DNA of 56,217 nt from NCBI GenBank assembly GCA_021736445.1, contig JAIPGA010000005.1, positions 1 to 56,217 of the forward strand. Reading direction: 5' to 3'. Below are positions 34,328 to 43,001 of the stretch, piece by piece. A model generated the notes under the pieces. It saw only the letters and a list, made by a program, of their open reading frames with translations. It had not been told where the DNA came from and did no database searches. The stretch comes from Synergistales bacterium. GTDB lineage: Bacteria > Synergistota > Synergistia > Synergistales > Aminiphilaceae. Within the stretch, counting starts at the first letter, position 1. Every line of letters begins with the position of its first letter. The position numbers were made by a program, and so were the translations under genes.

Positions 34328-35398
34328 ATGTCTGACGGACTCGGCACCTGGCTTCAGTCATGCCGGACACCCACCGCTCGAAAAATCGCCGATGTCCCCT
34401 GCAGGGTTCTGGTGACGGGAAGCAGGGGGAAGAGCAGCGTGACCCGTCTCATCCACGCCGGCCTCTCGGCGGAGGTGTCCGGCTTTGCACGGATCACCGG
34501 GGTTCTGCCCAGGGAGATCGCACCTGACGGTTCCATGTCGCTCATCCTGCGTCACGGGCCGGCCCATGTCGCCGAGATGCGCTGGTGGCTCCGCAGCCTC
34601 CCTGCCCGGACGGAGGGGATCGTGCTGGAAAACAGCGCGGTCAGTCCGGAGCTCCAGCCGTTGGCGTCACGCTGGCTCGCCCCGCACATCGTCGTGATGA
34701 CATCACTCCGGGCCGACCACCCCGAACAGTGGGGACCCTCCATCCGTGGGGCGCTCCATGCTGTCGCGGCAGGCATACCGGAGGGCGCCACGGTGGTGCT
34801 CCAGGGCGACGATGCAGACCGCAGGGAGGTGCGTCGACTGCTGGAGACCGGGAAATCCTGCCGGCTTCTGCCCGCCTCCGCCGCAACGGAAGACCACCGC
34901 TCGAAAAACCGCGCCCTCGCCGAGACCGCCTGCAGTGTTCTGGGTTTCCGTTCTTCGGCCGCAACCGCCGCAATAGGGGGGCTCCCTCCCGATTTCGGCG
35001 ACTTCCAGATCTTCCGCAGCAAGACCACGGAGCTCGCCGGCGCCTTCACGGCCAACGATCCGGAGAGCACGGAGCTGCTCTTTACATCCCTGGGGTGGCC
35101 GCCCGGGGAGACCACGGTGCTCTACAACCACCGCACCGACCGCCCGCAGCGGTGGCGGCAGTTCAAACCCTGGCTCGCGGGGAGGCCCTGGCAGAGGGTG
35201 CTGGTCACCGGCGACCGCCCTTTCCGTTCCGGCAAGGTGGGGACCTTCGTCCGCTGCCGCGACGCCGGGGAGCTGGACCGCTGCATCCGCGGCCTTCCCC
35301 GCGTCTTCGGCTGCGGCAACATCGCCGGCGCCCCCCTGCACTGGCTTCTGGACCGGTATCCCGGGGCTCTCTCCGCGGAAGGGAGGCGCAACCTATGA
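34328..35398 (+). CDS. pgsB: Poly-gamma-glutamate synthase ligase subunit PgsB/CapB
   Basis: A 356-residue amide ligase. Residues 27-40 (VLVTGSRGKSSVTR) contain the P-loop typical of PgsB/CapB and related Mur-ligase-like enzymes, in which ATP activates the carboxylate of glutamate. The conserved VLENSAVSPELQ and MTSLRADHPEQWG segments follow at the expected spacing. It is somewhat shorter than the Bacillus enzyme (about 390 residues). The start at 34328 is preferred because GGAGGG lies five bases upstream; the ATG at 34304 would fall next to the predicted transcription start. It overlaps pgsC by four bases. With PgsC it should polymerise glutamate at the membrane. Confidence 0.87.
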   Translation: MSDGLGTWLQSCRTPTARKIADVPCRVLVTGSRGKSSVTRLIHAGLSAEVSGFARITGVLPREIAPDGSMSLILRHGPAHVAEMRWWLRSLPARTEGIVLENSAVSPELQPLASRWLAPHIVVMTSLRADHPEQWGPSIRGALHAVAAGIPEGATVVLQGDDADRREVRRLLETGKSCRLLPASAATEDHRSKNRALAETACSVLGFRSSAATAAIGGLPPDFGDFQIFRSKTTELAGAFTANDPESTELLFTSLGWPPGETTVLYNHRTDRPQRWRQFKPWLAGRPWQRVLVTGDRPFRSGKVGTFVRCRDAGELDRCIRGLPRVFGCGNIAGAPLHWLLDRYPGALSAEGRRNL

Positions 35399-35829
35399 GC
35401 CCCTACGAAGCGGCGACCATCGGGATCGGCATCGCTCTGGGGATGTTCTACTACGCCCGAACGGGATGGGGGTGCGGCGGGATCATCACACCGGGGTTCC
35501 TGGCCCTCTCTCTCAACGCTCCCTCGACACTGCTGCTCTCGCTGGGGGTGGCCGCGGCCGTGGCGTTGCTCCTCCGCGGGGCGGTCCGGGTCCTGGGTGT
35601 CTTCGGCCGCCAACGGATGGCTCTGGCCCTCCTGCTGGCGCTGCTGCTTCGTCTCGGCCTCTCGCTGCACTGGGCGGCCGATTCGCTCTGGCTCGGCTGG
35701 GTCATCCCCGGGTTGATCGCCGCCGATCTGGAACGTCAGGGACCGGTGCACACCATCGCCGCCGCCTCGGCCACGGCGGGAGCAACCGCCATGATCACCG
35801 CAGTCGGGGGGTGGCTCCTGTGGCCGTAA
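35395..35829 (+). CDS. pgsC: Poly-gamma-glutamate synthesis membrane protein PgsC/CapC
   Basis: This 144-residue, strongly hydrophobic protein matches PgsC in size (149 residues in Bacillus) and in the feature MFYYARTGWGCGGIITPGF-like N-terminal loop between helices 1 and 2. It has four to five membrane segments. PgsC forms the membrane part of the synthase with PgsB. GGGAGG lies ahead of the ATG. It overlaps pgsB by four bases and the next gene by about ten bases, so all three are translationally coupled. Confidence 0.82.
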   Translation: MSPYEAATIGIGIALGMFYYARTGWGCGGIITPGFLALSLNAPSTLLLSLGVAAAVALLLRGAVRVLGVFGRQRMALALLLALLLRLGLSLHWAADSLWLGWVIPGLIAADLERQGPVHTIAAASATAGATAMITAVGGWLLWP

Positions 35830-36857
35830 AGCACCCACTGCCGAACAAAAAAGCCAGGTCAACAGGATGGCTTCTGCTGCTGGGCATCCTGCTGCCACTC
35901 CTCTGGTACGGGGGGAGTATCGGTTTCCTCGACAACGAAGAGCAGCGGCTCTGGGAACGGGTGCGCAGGGCGGAGCGATTCCTCCATCAGTGGCGCCGGG
36001 AGCAAGGCTGCGGGGCTTCGGAGGAGGCCGACCCATGGAAACTGGGCCTGATCGGCTACGAATGGAGCCCCCTGACAACCACCCTGGGCAGCCTGCCGGC
36101 CAAGCGCACCGCCTGCCACCCTTCCTGGGCCGTCAGCTCCCTGGAGTGGTTCGACCGCCTCCAGCTCGCCGAGGGCGACCGAATCGCCATTCTCAGCTCC
36201 TCCTCCTTCCCGGGATTGCTGCTCAACCTCCTGGCGGCCGCGGAATCCCGAAACCTGGAGATCCTGCTCATCCTGTCGCTGGGGGCCTCCACCTGGGGCG
36301 CCAATGTGCCGGAGTGCCCCTGGCCGACTCTGGCGGAGACGCTCCGGCGACAGGGACTGCTCCACACAAAAGCCCAATGGCTGACACCGGGAGGGGGTGG
36401 GGAACACGGAGGCGGGGTCCCCCCGGAAGGGATGGCGCTGATGCGGGAAACGGCCCGGCTCACCGACATCCCCCTGATCGTCGGAGACGATCTCCAGTCG
36501 GTGATCCGCTGGAAGATGGAGCGCCTCGCCACATTCCGGCCGGATCTGGTGGTCTCCATCGGGGGCTCCCACGCCAATATGGGGAGCGACGAGGCGGTTC
36601 TCCAGCTGCCCGGGGGACTCCTCCGTCCCGAAATGCAGGACAATGCGGGAAACGGCGTGATCGGCAAGGCACTCGGTGAGGGAGTCCCGGTTCTCCATCT
36701 CCTGAATCTGGAGGGATTGGCGCGGAAACGCGGCATCCCCTGCAACGCCCCACCGGCGCCCTTCCATATCGACAGGAGGTCCATGATGCTCTTTCTGCCC
36801 GGCATCGCCCTCTTTTTCACGATCCTCCTGCGACACAGACGCTGGGAAAAGGTATAA
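35820..36857 (+). CDS. pgsW: Poly-gamma-glutamate system protein PgsW
   Basis: The 345-residue product matches the family called poly-gamma-glutamate system protein (PgsW), which accompanies pgsBC in several anaerobes that lack the usual pgsA. It has an N-terminal membrane helix (STGWLLLLGILLPLLWYGG), a large soluble domain probably outside the cytosol (motifs AILSSSSFPGLLLNLLAA and VVSIGGSHANMG), and a C-terminal helix (SMMLFLPGIALFFTILL) before a basic tail. Start is GTG 35820 inside the pgsC end, with GGGGG eight bases upstream. Its biochemical role in polymer export or processing is unknown. Assignment rests on remembered family features and on context. Confidence 0.75.
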   Translation: MAVKHPLPNKKARSTGWLLLLGILLPLLWYGGSIGFLDNEEQRLWERVRRAERFLHQWRREQGCGASEEADPWKLGLIGYEWSPLTTTLGSLPAKRTACHPSWAVSSLEWFDRLQLAEGDRIAILSSSSFPGLLLNLLAAAESRNLEILLILSLGASTWGANVPECPWPTLAETLRRQGLLHTKAQWLTPGGGGEHGGGVPPEGMALMRETARLTDIPLIVGDDLQSVIRWKMERLATFRPDLVVSIGGSHANMGSDEAVLQLPGGLLRPEMQDNAGNGVIGKALGEGVPVLHLLNLEGLARKRGIPCNAPPAPFHIDRRSMMLFLPGIALFFTILLRHRRWEKV

Positions 36858-36894
36858 TGCCCCCGACAACCATGAGCCTGAAAGGAGCCCCACT

Positions 36895-37200
36895 ATGTAT
36901 TTCTACACAGGCGGCCTGGGTTGCCTCGCCGCACTGATCATCGGCATTCTGCTGTTTTCCGGATTCTTCCTGCTGGGGATCATCCTCCTCCCCTTCCTCC
37001 TGGTCTTCGGTGTGGTGCTCTGGATCGTCGGACGGTTCAGGCAGCCGCAACAGCGGCACGACGGGCGCAGCCGGAGCGAGGATACGGAAGCACGCCGGCA
37101 CCAGATAGAGCAGGAGGTCGTCGAAGCGGAGTGGCGGGAAACCGATCATTCCGACGACAAACGCGGCGACGGCAGCGACGAATCCCCGGGAGGCCCCTAG
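36895..37200 (+). CDS. Small membrane protein at the end of the pgs operon
   Basis: I do not recognise this 101-residue protein. It has a hydrophobic N-terminal half that makes two membrane helices in a tight hairpin (about residues 7-27 and 29-47), then a highly charged cytosolic tail rich in Arg/Glu/Asp with a predicted helix near residues 65-85. AAAGGAG lies before the ATG. It follows pgsW by 37 bases on the same strand, so it may belong to the poly-glutamate operon; it is longer than, and not obviously related to, PgsE. Its TAG stop overlaps the stop of the convergent gene in the sequence CTAG. Confidence 0.65.
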   Translation: MYFYTGGLGCLAALIIGILLFSGFFLLGIILLPFLLVFGVVLWIVGRFRQPQQRHDGRSRSEDTEARRHQIEQEVVEAEWRETDHSDDKRGDGSDESPGGP

Positions 37201-37793
37201 CTCCCCTCCTTTCCGCCCATCTCCCCCATACGGCGGCAGAACAGGGCCAGGGAGCGGTTGTGCTCCCTGGCCCTGTTGATATCCCAGTGCAAGAGCACGG
37301 ATTTGATGAAATCCCGTTCCTTCGTCAGAAAGGAACGTCTCCGCTCCCGCACCGCCCTGTGGAAATGATGCAGAAAGACGGCCTTGGGATCCTCGATCCC
37401 GTCGGTAGGCGACATCCCTCTGAAGGAAAGCCCGCTGGCCCTGGTCACCGCCTCGCTGTCGGCCAGCAGCCAGGCCTCCAGGGTCCGGACTACCGGCACG
37501 ACCTCGATGCCCGAACGGCGCAGCCTCCCCAGGTCGCTGCGCTGCCGCGACCCCTCGAGATCGCCGGCATCGACCAAGATCGCCACCACCCCCTCCCGTC
37601 GCTCGCCAAAACGCGCGGCACGGCGGGGGGCACGCTGCAGAAGCCGGTTGACGCCCCCTTCCGCACGGACACGAAGCCTCCATCCCTGCCCGGCGAGGAA
37701 CGGTCTGATCCGCTCCAGCAGGGCCGCATCGGCCGGTCCCTCACAGAGAACAAGGAGATCCCGTCCGCCGGCGGCGGAGGCGGCGCCGCTCAT
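37197..37793 (-). CDS. TOPRIM-like protein, DUF4276-type
   Basis: The 198-residue protein resembles small TOPRIM-fold proteins of the DUF4276/OLD-nuclease-like group. It starts with a hydrophobic strand and acidic motif (LLVLCEGPADAALLERI), has a second acidic motif after a strand (VVAILVDAGDLE), and a later EAWLLADSEAV segment, as in that group. The glutamate and aspartates are placed as in metal-binding TOPRIM sites. Related proteins often sit in defence loci beside an ATPase, but here the partner gene is a peptidase, overlapping by four bases. The substrate and role are unknown. Confidence 0.55.
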   Translation of the reverse strand: MSGAASAAGGRDLLVLCEGPADAALLERIRPFLAGQGWRLRVRAEGGVNRLLQRAPRRAARFGERREGVVAILVDAGDLEGSRQRSDLGRLRRSGIEVVPVVRTLEAWLLADSEAVTRASGLSFRGMSPTDGIEDPKAVFLHHFHRAVRERRRSFLTKERDFIKSVLLHWDINRAREHNRSLALFCRRMGEMGGKEGS

Positions 37794-39721
37794 CGCTCCA
37801 GCTGGAGATGTTCTTTCAGGAAGCGCTCCACGGCCCTGTAGAGATCAAAGCGGTTCTCCTGGTTGGAGAAGCCGTGGCCCTCGTTTTCCTTCACCATGTA
37901 CTCCACCTCGATCCCCTTCTCCCGGAGCGCCTCGACCATCATGTCCGACTCCTTCTTGACCACCCTCGGGTCGTTGGCACCCTGGGCGATCAGCAGAGGA
38001 TCCTCGATCTCCCCGGCGTGGAAGACCGGCGACACCTTCCGGAAGAGGTCGGCATCCTCCTCCGGGTGGCCGATGGTCACGTACATACGCTCCTTCATGG
38101 GTTCCCAGTAGGGCGGGATGGATTCGAAGAGCGTGAAGAGATCGGTAACCCCTACGTAGTCGATCCCGCAGGCGTAGAGCCCGGGTGTTTTGATCAGTCC
38201 CATGAGGGTGGCGTAGCCGCCGTAGGAGGCGCCGAAGATGGCGATCCGTTCGGGATCGGCGATCCCCCGATCGATGAGCCACCGCACCCCGTCGGTGATG
38301 TCGTCCTGCTGCTTCCGCCCCCACTGTTTGAAGCCGGCCTTCCAGAAGTCCTTCCCGTAGCCGGTGGAGACCCGGAAATTCATCTGGAGCACCGCCATCC
38401 CCCGGTTGGCCAGAAACTGCACCAGCGGATCGTAGCCCCAGTGATCCCGCGCTTCGGGACCGCCGTGGGGATGGACAAGCACCGGGAGATCCTTCTCCTC
38501 CCGGCCCGCCGGCAGCGTCAGGTAGCCGTGGATCTCCAGACCGTCCCGGGCGGTGTAGGTGATGGGGCGCTTCTCCGCCAGATGGTCTTCGTCGAGCCAG
38601 GCGTAGAGATCGGCCACCAGCGAGAACTCGCCGGGCTTGTCTCTGTCAAAAAAGTAGAGCTTGCCGGGCATCCGGTCGCTGGTGACGGAGATGATCATCT
38701 TCCGCTCATCCCGGCTGGAACTGGAGATCCCCACCGCGTAGCCCGGGAACCGCTTCCTGAGCATGGCGAAGAAATCCCCGGCCTGCTCGTCGAAGAAGTG
38801 GCGGTGCAGCCTGTCGGTGTAGTAGGTGACGCCGAGCAGGGTGTTTCGGGCGTCAGACCAGATGATCCCCCCCAGATCGACCTCCGGATGGGCGTAGAGC
38901 ATCTCCTCGAACTCCCGTTCCGCCGGATCGTAACGGTAGAGCGCCAGGGTGTCCCGATCCAGATTGGAGAGCATGTAGAGCTTGTCGTTGTCCGCCGTAA
39001 AGCCCGCCGGGATCACCTTGTCGGTGAAGGAGTGGGTCATCAGCTCCTCCCAGTCGGCCCCCTCGGAAGGCCGGTAGAGCAGTGTGGTCTCCAGTCCTTC
39101 CGTTTTGACAGCCAGACGGAGCCGCCCTTCGTGGTCTGTGCCCCAGCCGGTGATGCTGCCGGGATTCTCGGCGATCATCTCCAGCTCGCCATTGTCGATG
39201 TTCAGCCGGTAGACATCGAAGACCCTCCGGTCCCGTCTGTTCATGTCGATCAGGACATGGTCGGGATCGTCCTCGAGGATATCCACAAGCCCGGCGCGGA
39301 CATCCTCGAAGGGCGTGAGACACTGGTACCCGTCGCCGTCGAGGCCCACGGAATAGACCCGGTAGTTCTCGTCGCCGCCTGTATCCTGGAGGTAGATGAC
39401 CTTCTCGCTGTTTCCCCAGCCGAAGGCGCGGATATCCCGGGCTTCGGAATCGGTGATCCGCACCGGCTCCGCCTCGGACCCGATCGGCCGGACGAAGATG
39501 TTCAGCCGATCATGCCAGGGCATGAGAAAGGCGTAGTGCTTCCCGTCGGGGGAGATCCGGAACGAGGCCTTCTCCGGATTGCGGAAGAAATCCTCCATGG
39601 GGATCCTGGGGGGGACGGCCCTTTCGGCCTCCGCCGCCTCCGCCGGCCGGAGAGGCATCACGGCAAGGAGAAATGCCCCAAAGACGATCATCAACAAAAG
39701 ACCTCGCAGTAGAATATGCAT
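37790..39721 (-). CDS. Exported S9-family prolyl oligopeptidase-like peptidase
   Basis: This 643-residue enzyme has a signal peptide (hydrophobic stretch to about residue 22, cleavage near AEA at 27-29). It has an N-terminal beta-propeller of about 350 residues and a C-terminal alpha/beta-hydrolase domain with Ser499 in GASYGG, Asp584 in GANDPRV and His616 in EGHGF. Such S9 peptidases release dipeptides or act on acyl-peptides from short peptides outside the cytosol. That matches the peptide diet suggested by the transporter at 25-32 kb. ATG 39721 follows GGAGG by six bases; an ATG five codons earlier lacks spacing. It is divergent from an Lrp-type regulator. Confidence 0.9.
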   Translation of the reverse strand: MHILLRGLLLMIVFGAFLLAVMPLRPAEAAEAERAVPPRIPMEDFFRNPEKASFRISPDGKHYAFLMPWHDRLNIFVRPIGSEAEPVRITDSEARDIRAFGWGNSEKVIYLQDTGGDENYRVYSVGLDGDGYQCLTPFEDVRAGLVDILEDDPDHVLIDMNRRDRRVFDVYRLNIDNGELEMIAENPGSITGWGTDHEGRLRLAVKTEGLETTLLYRPSEGADWEELMTHSFTDKVIPAGFTADNDKLYMLSNLDRDTLALYRYDPAEREFEEMLYAHPEVDLGGIIWSDARNTLLGVTYYTDRLHRHFFDEQAGDFFAMLRKRFPGYAVGISSSSRDERKMIISVTSDRMPGKLYFFDRDKPGEFSLVADLYAWLDEDHLAEKRPITYTARDGLEIHGYLTLPAGREEKDLPVLVHPHGGPEARDHWGYDPLVQFLANRGMAVLQMNFRVSTGYGKDFWKAGFKQWGRKQQDDITDGVRWLIDRGIADPERIAIFGASYGGYATLMGLIKTPGLYACGIDYVGVTDLFTLFESIPPYWEPMKERMYVTIGHPEEDADLFRKVSPVFHAGEIEDPLLIAQGANDPRVVKKESDMMVEALREKGIEVEYMVKENEGHGFSNQENRFDLYRAVERFLKEHLQLER

Positions 39722-39880
39722 ACTCTTCCTCCTCATTCCATAGGTTCGCTTCCGCACATGATACCACGGCTGCAGGGTGCGGCCGTGGTATCCGGGAGAC
39801 GGACGGGGTCCGCCCCCCAGGCACGTGGAGCGGATCGTTTCTGTCCTCTCTCCCGGTATACAGCGCATGCAATATTTTAG

Positions 39881-39893
39881 TGTGTACAACACA
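39881..39893. promoter_or_regulatory. Candidate operator between peptidase and Lrp genes
   Basis: TGTGT and ACACA flank a three-base centre (ACA), giving an inverted repeat of the size seen in Lrp/AsnC operators. It lies about 90 bases before the regulator start and 160 bases before the peptidase start, in the only AT-rich part of the region. Confidence 0.4.
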
Positions 39894-39981
39894 GTGGAGA
39901 GTAATGGTATCCTATTCCCGCATAGCGCGCATACCACCACCACTATCCCGGGTCCTCCGTCACCGGGAGGGAGGAGCATTG

Positions 39982-40524
39982 ATGAAAAGGTACGAAGCCG
40001 ACGAGGTGGACATACAGATCCTTTCGGAACTGCGGAAGGACAGCCGCATTACGCTCCGGCGACTGGCGGAAACGGTCAATCTCTCCGCTCCAACTGCCCG
40101 GGCCCGTCTGCAGAACCTGGAGATCACCGGGATCATCAAACGGTACACGGTCATTGTGGACTATGAGAGGCTGGGGTATCCGATCCAGGCCTTTGTCCTG
40201 CTGCAGGGGGTTCGCAGGAGCATCGACCACAACGAACTCCTGGCGTGTTTCGAGACCACCCCGGAGATCATCCACTGGTACGGCCTGGCCGGCGGGAAGG
40301 ACTATCTGCTCTTTCTCATCGCCGATTCCTCACAGGCGCTGAAGGAGCATCTGATCACACTGCGGGAGCTCGGCGCCACCTCCACCTTTGTCGCACTGGA
40401 CGGCACCTTCGGCAGCGGATTCCCCACAAAACCGCGCCGGCCCTGGGAGGAGGAACCGCCTGCGGGATATCGGATAGATGACGAGGATCAGGATCACTCC
40501 GAGGGCGACGGCTCGCCGAGGTAG
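39982..40524 (+). CDS. Lrp/AsnC-family transcriptional regulator
   Basis: A 180-residue feast/famine regulator. Residues 8-55 are the AsnC-type helix-turn-helix (VDIQILSELRKDSRITLRRL, then LSAPTARARLQNLE). Residues 65-145 form the RAM ligand-binding domain (QAFVLLQGV..., WYGLAGGKDYLLFLI). An acidic C-terminal tail of about 25 residues follows (RIDDEDQDHSEGD) and runs 31 bases into the convergent kinase gene. The start has GGAGGGAGGAG directly upstream; the frame extends 103 codons earlier without coding character. It probably responds to an amino acid and may control the divergent exported peptidase. Confidence 0.88.
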   Translation: MKRYEADEVDIQILSELRKDSRITLRRLAETVNLSAPTARARLQNLEITGIIKRYTVIVDYERLGYPIQAFVLLQGVRRSIDHNELLACFETTPEIIHWYGLAGGKDYLLFLIADSSQALKEHLITLRELGATSTFVALDGTFGSGFPTKPRRPWEEEPPAGYRIDDEDQDHSEGDGSPR

Positions 40525-42617
40525 AAGAAAAAGGCCGCCCCTTCACCGGCTTCTCCCTCTGCCCACACCCTGCCCCCGTGGCGCGTGACGATGCGCTGCA
40601 CTGTGGCGAGTCCGATCCCGTCGCCGGGGAACTGACGTGGGCTGTGGAGGCGCTGGAAGGGCTGGAAGAGTTTGTGGGCCTGTTCCCCGTCGAATCCCGC
40701 CCCGTTGTCGCGGACGTAGTACACACTCCGTCCTTCCTGTCGCTCGACGCCACACTCCACATGGGGCGCACGGACACCTCGGGTGAACTTCCAGGCGTTC
40801 CCGAGGAGGTTCTCGTAGAGGACCCTGAGCAACCCGTGGTCTCCGAAGGCCGTCATCCCAGGCTGGACCGCAATCCCCACCTCCCGCTCGGGTTCCGCGC
40901 TACGCAGTGTCTCCGCAACCCCCTCGATAAGCGACGAGAGATCCACCTGCTGCCGCTCCATCTCGCTGCGGCTCAATCGAGACAGCATGAGCAGACTGGA
41001 GATCAGATGCTCCATACGTTCCACGCCCTCCCGAATGCGGCGCAGGAAGTGCTCCCCCCGCTGGTCCAGGCGGGAACCGTACTCCCTTTCCAGAAAGGAA
41101 CCGAACCCGCCGATGCTGCGCAGGGGCGCCCGCAGGTCGTGGGAGACAGCGTAGACAAAGGCCTCCAGCTCGCCGTTGGTCGTCTCGAGCGCCGCGGTCC
41201 GCTCCTCCACCAGCTGCTCCAGCCGTTCCCGGTAGCTCGCCAGCTCCGTCTCGGCGGCCTGCCGCTGCCGCTCCTGCTCCCGGCTGTAGAGGGCGAAGGC
41301 GAGGTCGCCGGCCAGTTCGGCCACCAGGTTGTGTTCCTCGCTGTCGTTTTTCAGCTGGGGCGGCAGCGAGAGACCGAGGACCCCGAAACGCCTGTCCCGG
41401 TGCTCCAGGGGTGCGGCGATGTCACAGCAATGGAGACCGTCGCCGTCATGGGCGGAGTCGCGACAGCTCATCCGCTCCAGGGGCACCACCCCATCCCGAG
41501 AGGCCGCAGGGGCTCCCTCCAGACAGGACAGCAGCCATGCACCCATGCCCTCGTCAACGGAGGAACCTGTTTCATCGGAGACATCCGAGCCGGCGACCGC
41601 CTGCACCCCGCCGTCATGGCCACCCAAAACCAGCACAGCCCGCAGATAGCCGCCGTTTTCCGTGAGCAGCCGGACGGAACGGCGGATCAACCGCGATACG
41701 TCATGCTCCTTGGTGCTGAGCTGATTCACGTTCCGGATCGCCGCCAGCACCCTGTTGAGATGATGCACCCTCGCTTCCAGAAAGAGACGATGGCGGATAT
41801 TGCCATCCAGGACTGCAGCGGCGATCAGCGGAACGATGAAATAGAGGTTCCGCATGAAGAGCTCCCGGTGGCTCACCTGGAGCACCGCCACCTCCCAGAA
41901 GGTCTGCCCCGGGACAGCGAAAAAGAGATGGTCCACCAGGGCATCCAGCCCCCAGAGCAGCACGCCGATGAGGATGGCGGCGCTGTAGAGCACGCCGATC
42001 TCCTTCTCGCCCACCCGGCGCTCCAGCCGGAAGATCCGCCGCAGAGGTTTCAGCGCAAGCAGGACATGGGCCATCAGCAGGAGGAGATAGGCGGTGACCA
42101 CATGCTTGGCCACCACCGTGTGCACCCACTGGACAGGGACCTCATTCCAGGCAATGGCAGGGTTCCAGGGGGGAGGATTCATGGAAACAAGCAGGGGGAA
42201 GAGGAGGTAAAAGCCCAGGGTGCTGCACAGGCGGAAGGGGATCTCCACGGCAAAGGAGGAGTAGTACCAGCGGCGGGGCCACACACGCCTTCTGTCAGCC
42301 CAGTAGCCGTGCCAGACCACCCACAGCGTGAAGACGGGGACGGCGTAGAGCACCCCCCAGCCGTCGCCGCTCCAGAGGATCCACATGGTCTGACAGCCGC
42401 CGGCCAGGGCGGCCAGCAGGGCCATCCGCCATCCCCAGGCCAGGGCCACAAGCAGGGGGAAGAGCAGACCGATGAGGATGCTCACCTTGAATTGCGGCGA
42501 GTGGAAGAGCTCCAGATCGAGGAAGTTGGCGGCGAAGCCGGCTGCGCCGAACAGCAGCGCGATAAGGAAGCGGTAGCCCCTGCTTCCTTCCCGGGCGGCC
42601 TGCCGGGCGGAAGACAT
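40494..42617 (-). CDS. Membrane sensor histidine kinase with GAF-like domain
   Basis: This 707-residue kinase has an N-terminal membrane domain of about eight helices (residues 17-290, ending near a short cytosolic stretch), a GAF-like sensor region (about 320-450), a coiled coil, a HisKA domain with phospho-acceptor His493 in AVSHDLRAPLRSI, and an HATPase domain with N-box LLYENLLGNAWKF-like sequence, DNGAGFD and GDGIGLAT. The architecture recalls bacteriophytochrome-like or MASE-type sensor kinases. It follows the single-domain receiver gene by 7 bases and shares its operon. Its 3' end overlaps the lrp-type gene. The stimulus is unknown. Confidence 0.88.
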   Translation of the reverse strand: MSSARQAAREGSRGYRFLIALLFGAAGFAANFLDLELFHSPQFKVSILIGLLFPLLVALAWGWRMALLAALAGGCQTMWILWSGDGWGVLYAVPVFTLWVVWHGYWADRRRVWPRRWYYSSFAVEIPFRLCSTLGFYLLFPLLVSMNPPPWNPAIAWNEVPVQWVHTVVAKHVVTAYLLLLMAHVLLALKPLRRIFRLERRVGEKEIGVLYSAAILIGVLLWGLDALVDHLFFAVPGQTFWEVAVLQVSHRELFMRNLYFIVPLIAAAVLDGNIRHRLFLEARVHHLNRVLAAIRNVNQLSTKEHDVSRLIRRSVRLLTENGGYLRAVLVLGGHDGGVQAVAGSDVSDETGSSVDEGMGAWLLSCLEGAPAASRDGVVPLERMSCRDSAHDGDGLHCCDIAAPLEHRDRRFGVLGLSLPPQLKNDSEEHNLVAELAGDLAFALYSREQERQRQAAETELASYRERLEQLVEERTAALETTNGELEAFVYAVSHDLRAPLRSIGGFGSFLEREYGSRLDQRGEHFLRRIREGVERMEHLISSLLMLSRLSRSEMERQQVDLSSLIEGVAETLRSAEPEREVGIAVQPGMTAFGDHGLLRVLYENLLGNAWKFTRGVRAPHVECGVERQEGRSVYYVRDNGAGFDGEQAHKLFQPFQRLHSPRQFPGDGIGLATVQRIVTRHGGRVWAEGEAGEGAAFFFYLGEPSPSE

Positions 42618-42623
42618 CGGCCG

Positions 42624-43001
42624 TTACCCCTCGCCCGTCAGGGTTTCGATGGCCCTGTCCAGTTCAGGGGGGGAGAAGGGCTTGTGCAGAAGGGCCGTGT
42701 TGGCGATGGCCCGCACCTCCTCCTCGATATCGGCACTGGAGTAGCCCGTAATAAAGACGATAGGGATGTCGGTAAACCCCCGGAGTTCCCTGGCCACCTC
42801 CGTACCGGTCTGTTCCCCCTGGAGGCGCACGTCGAGAAGAAGGCAGTCGGGACTGTGCTCGCGCACCGTTTCGACAACCCGGTCGCCGCGGTGAACCGAG
42901 GCAACCACCTCGTAACCGCGCTGCTGAAGCTTCATCCTGAGGTCCATCACCAGGATCGCCTCGTCATCGGCGATAACAAACGTCTGGATCGATTGCGCCA
43001 T
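42624..43001 (-). CDS. Single-domain response regulator (CheY-like receiver)
   Basis: A 125-residue stand-alone receiver domain. The acidic pocket (Asp12, Asp13), phospho-acceptor Asp57 in LLLDVRL, Thr85 and Lys107 (LLHKPF) are all present, so it should be phosphorylated. It has no output domain. It starts directly after the stop of the upstream kinase (no gap) with AAGGAG inside that gene, and the second kinase follows after 7 bases. It may shuttle phosphate between the two kinases or act by protein contact. Confidence 0.92.
   Translation of the reverse strand: MAQSIQTFVIADDEAILVMDLRMKLQQRGYEVVASVHRGDRVVETVREHSPDCLLLDVRLQGEQTGTEVARELRGFTDIPIVFITGYSSADIEEEVRAIANTALLHKPFSPPELDRAIETLTGEG

Noticed and set aside
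37197-37793. A defence-system gene (OLD or RloB type)
   Set aside because: No ATPase, nuclease or other defence gene adjoins it; the neighbours are a peptidase gene and a poly-glutamate operon.
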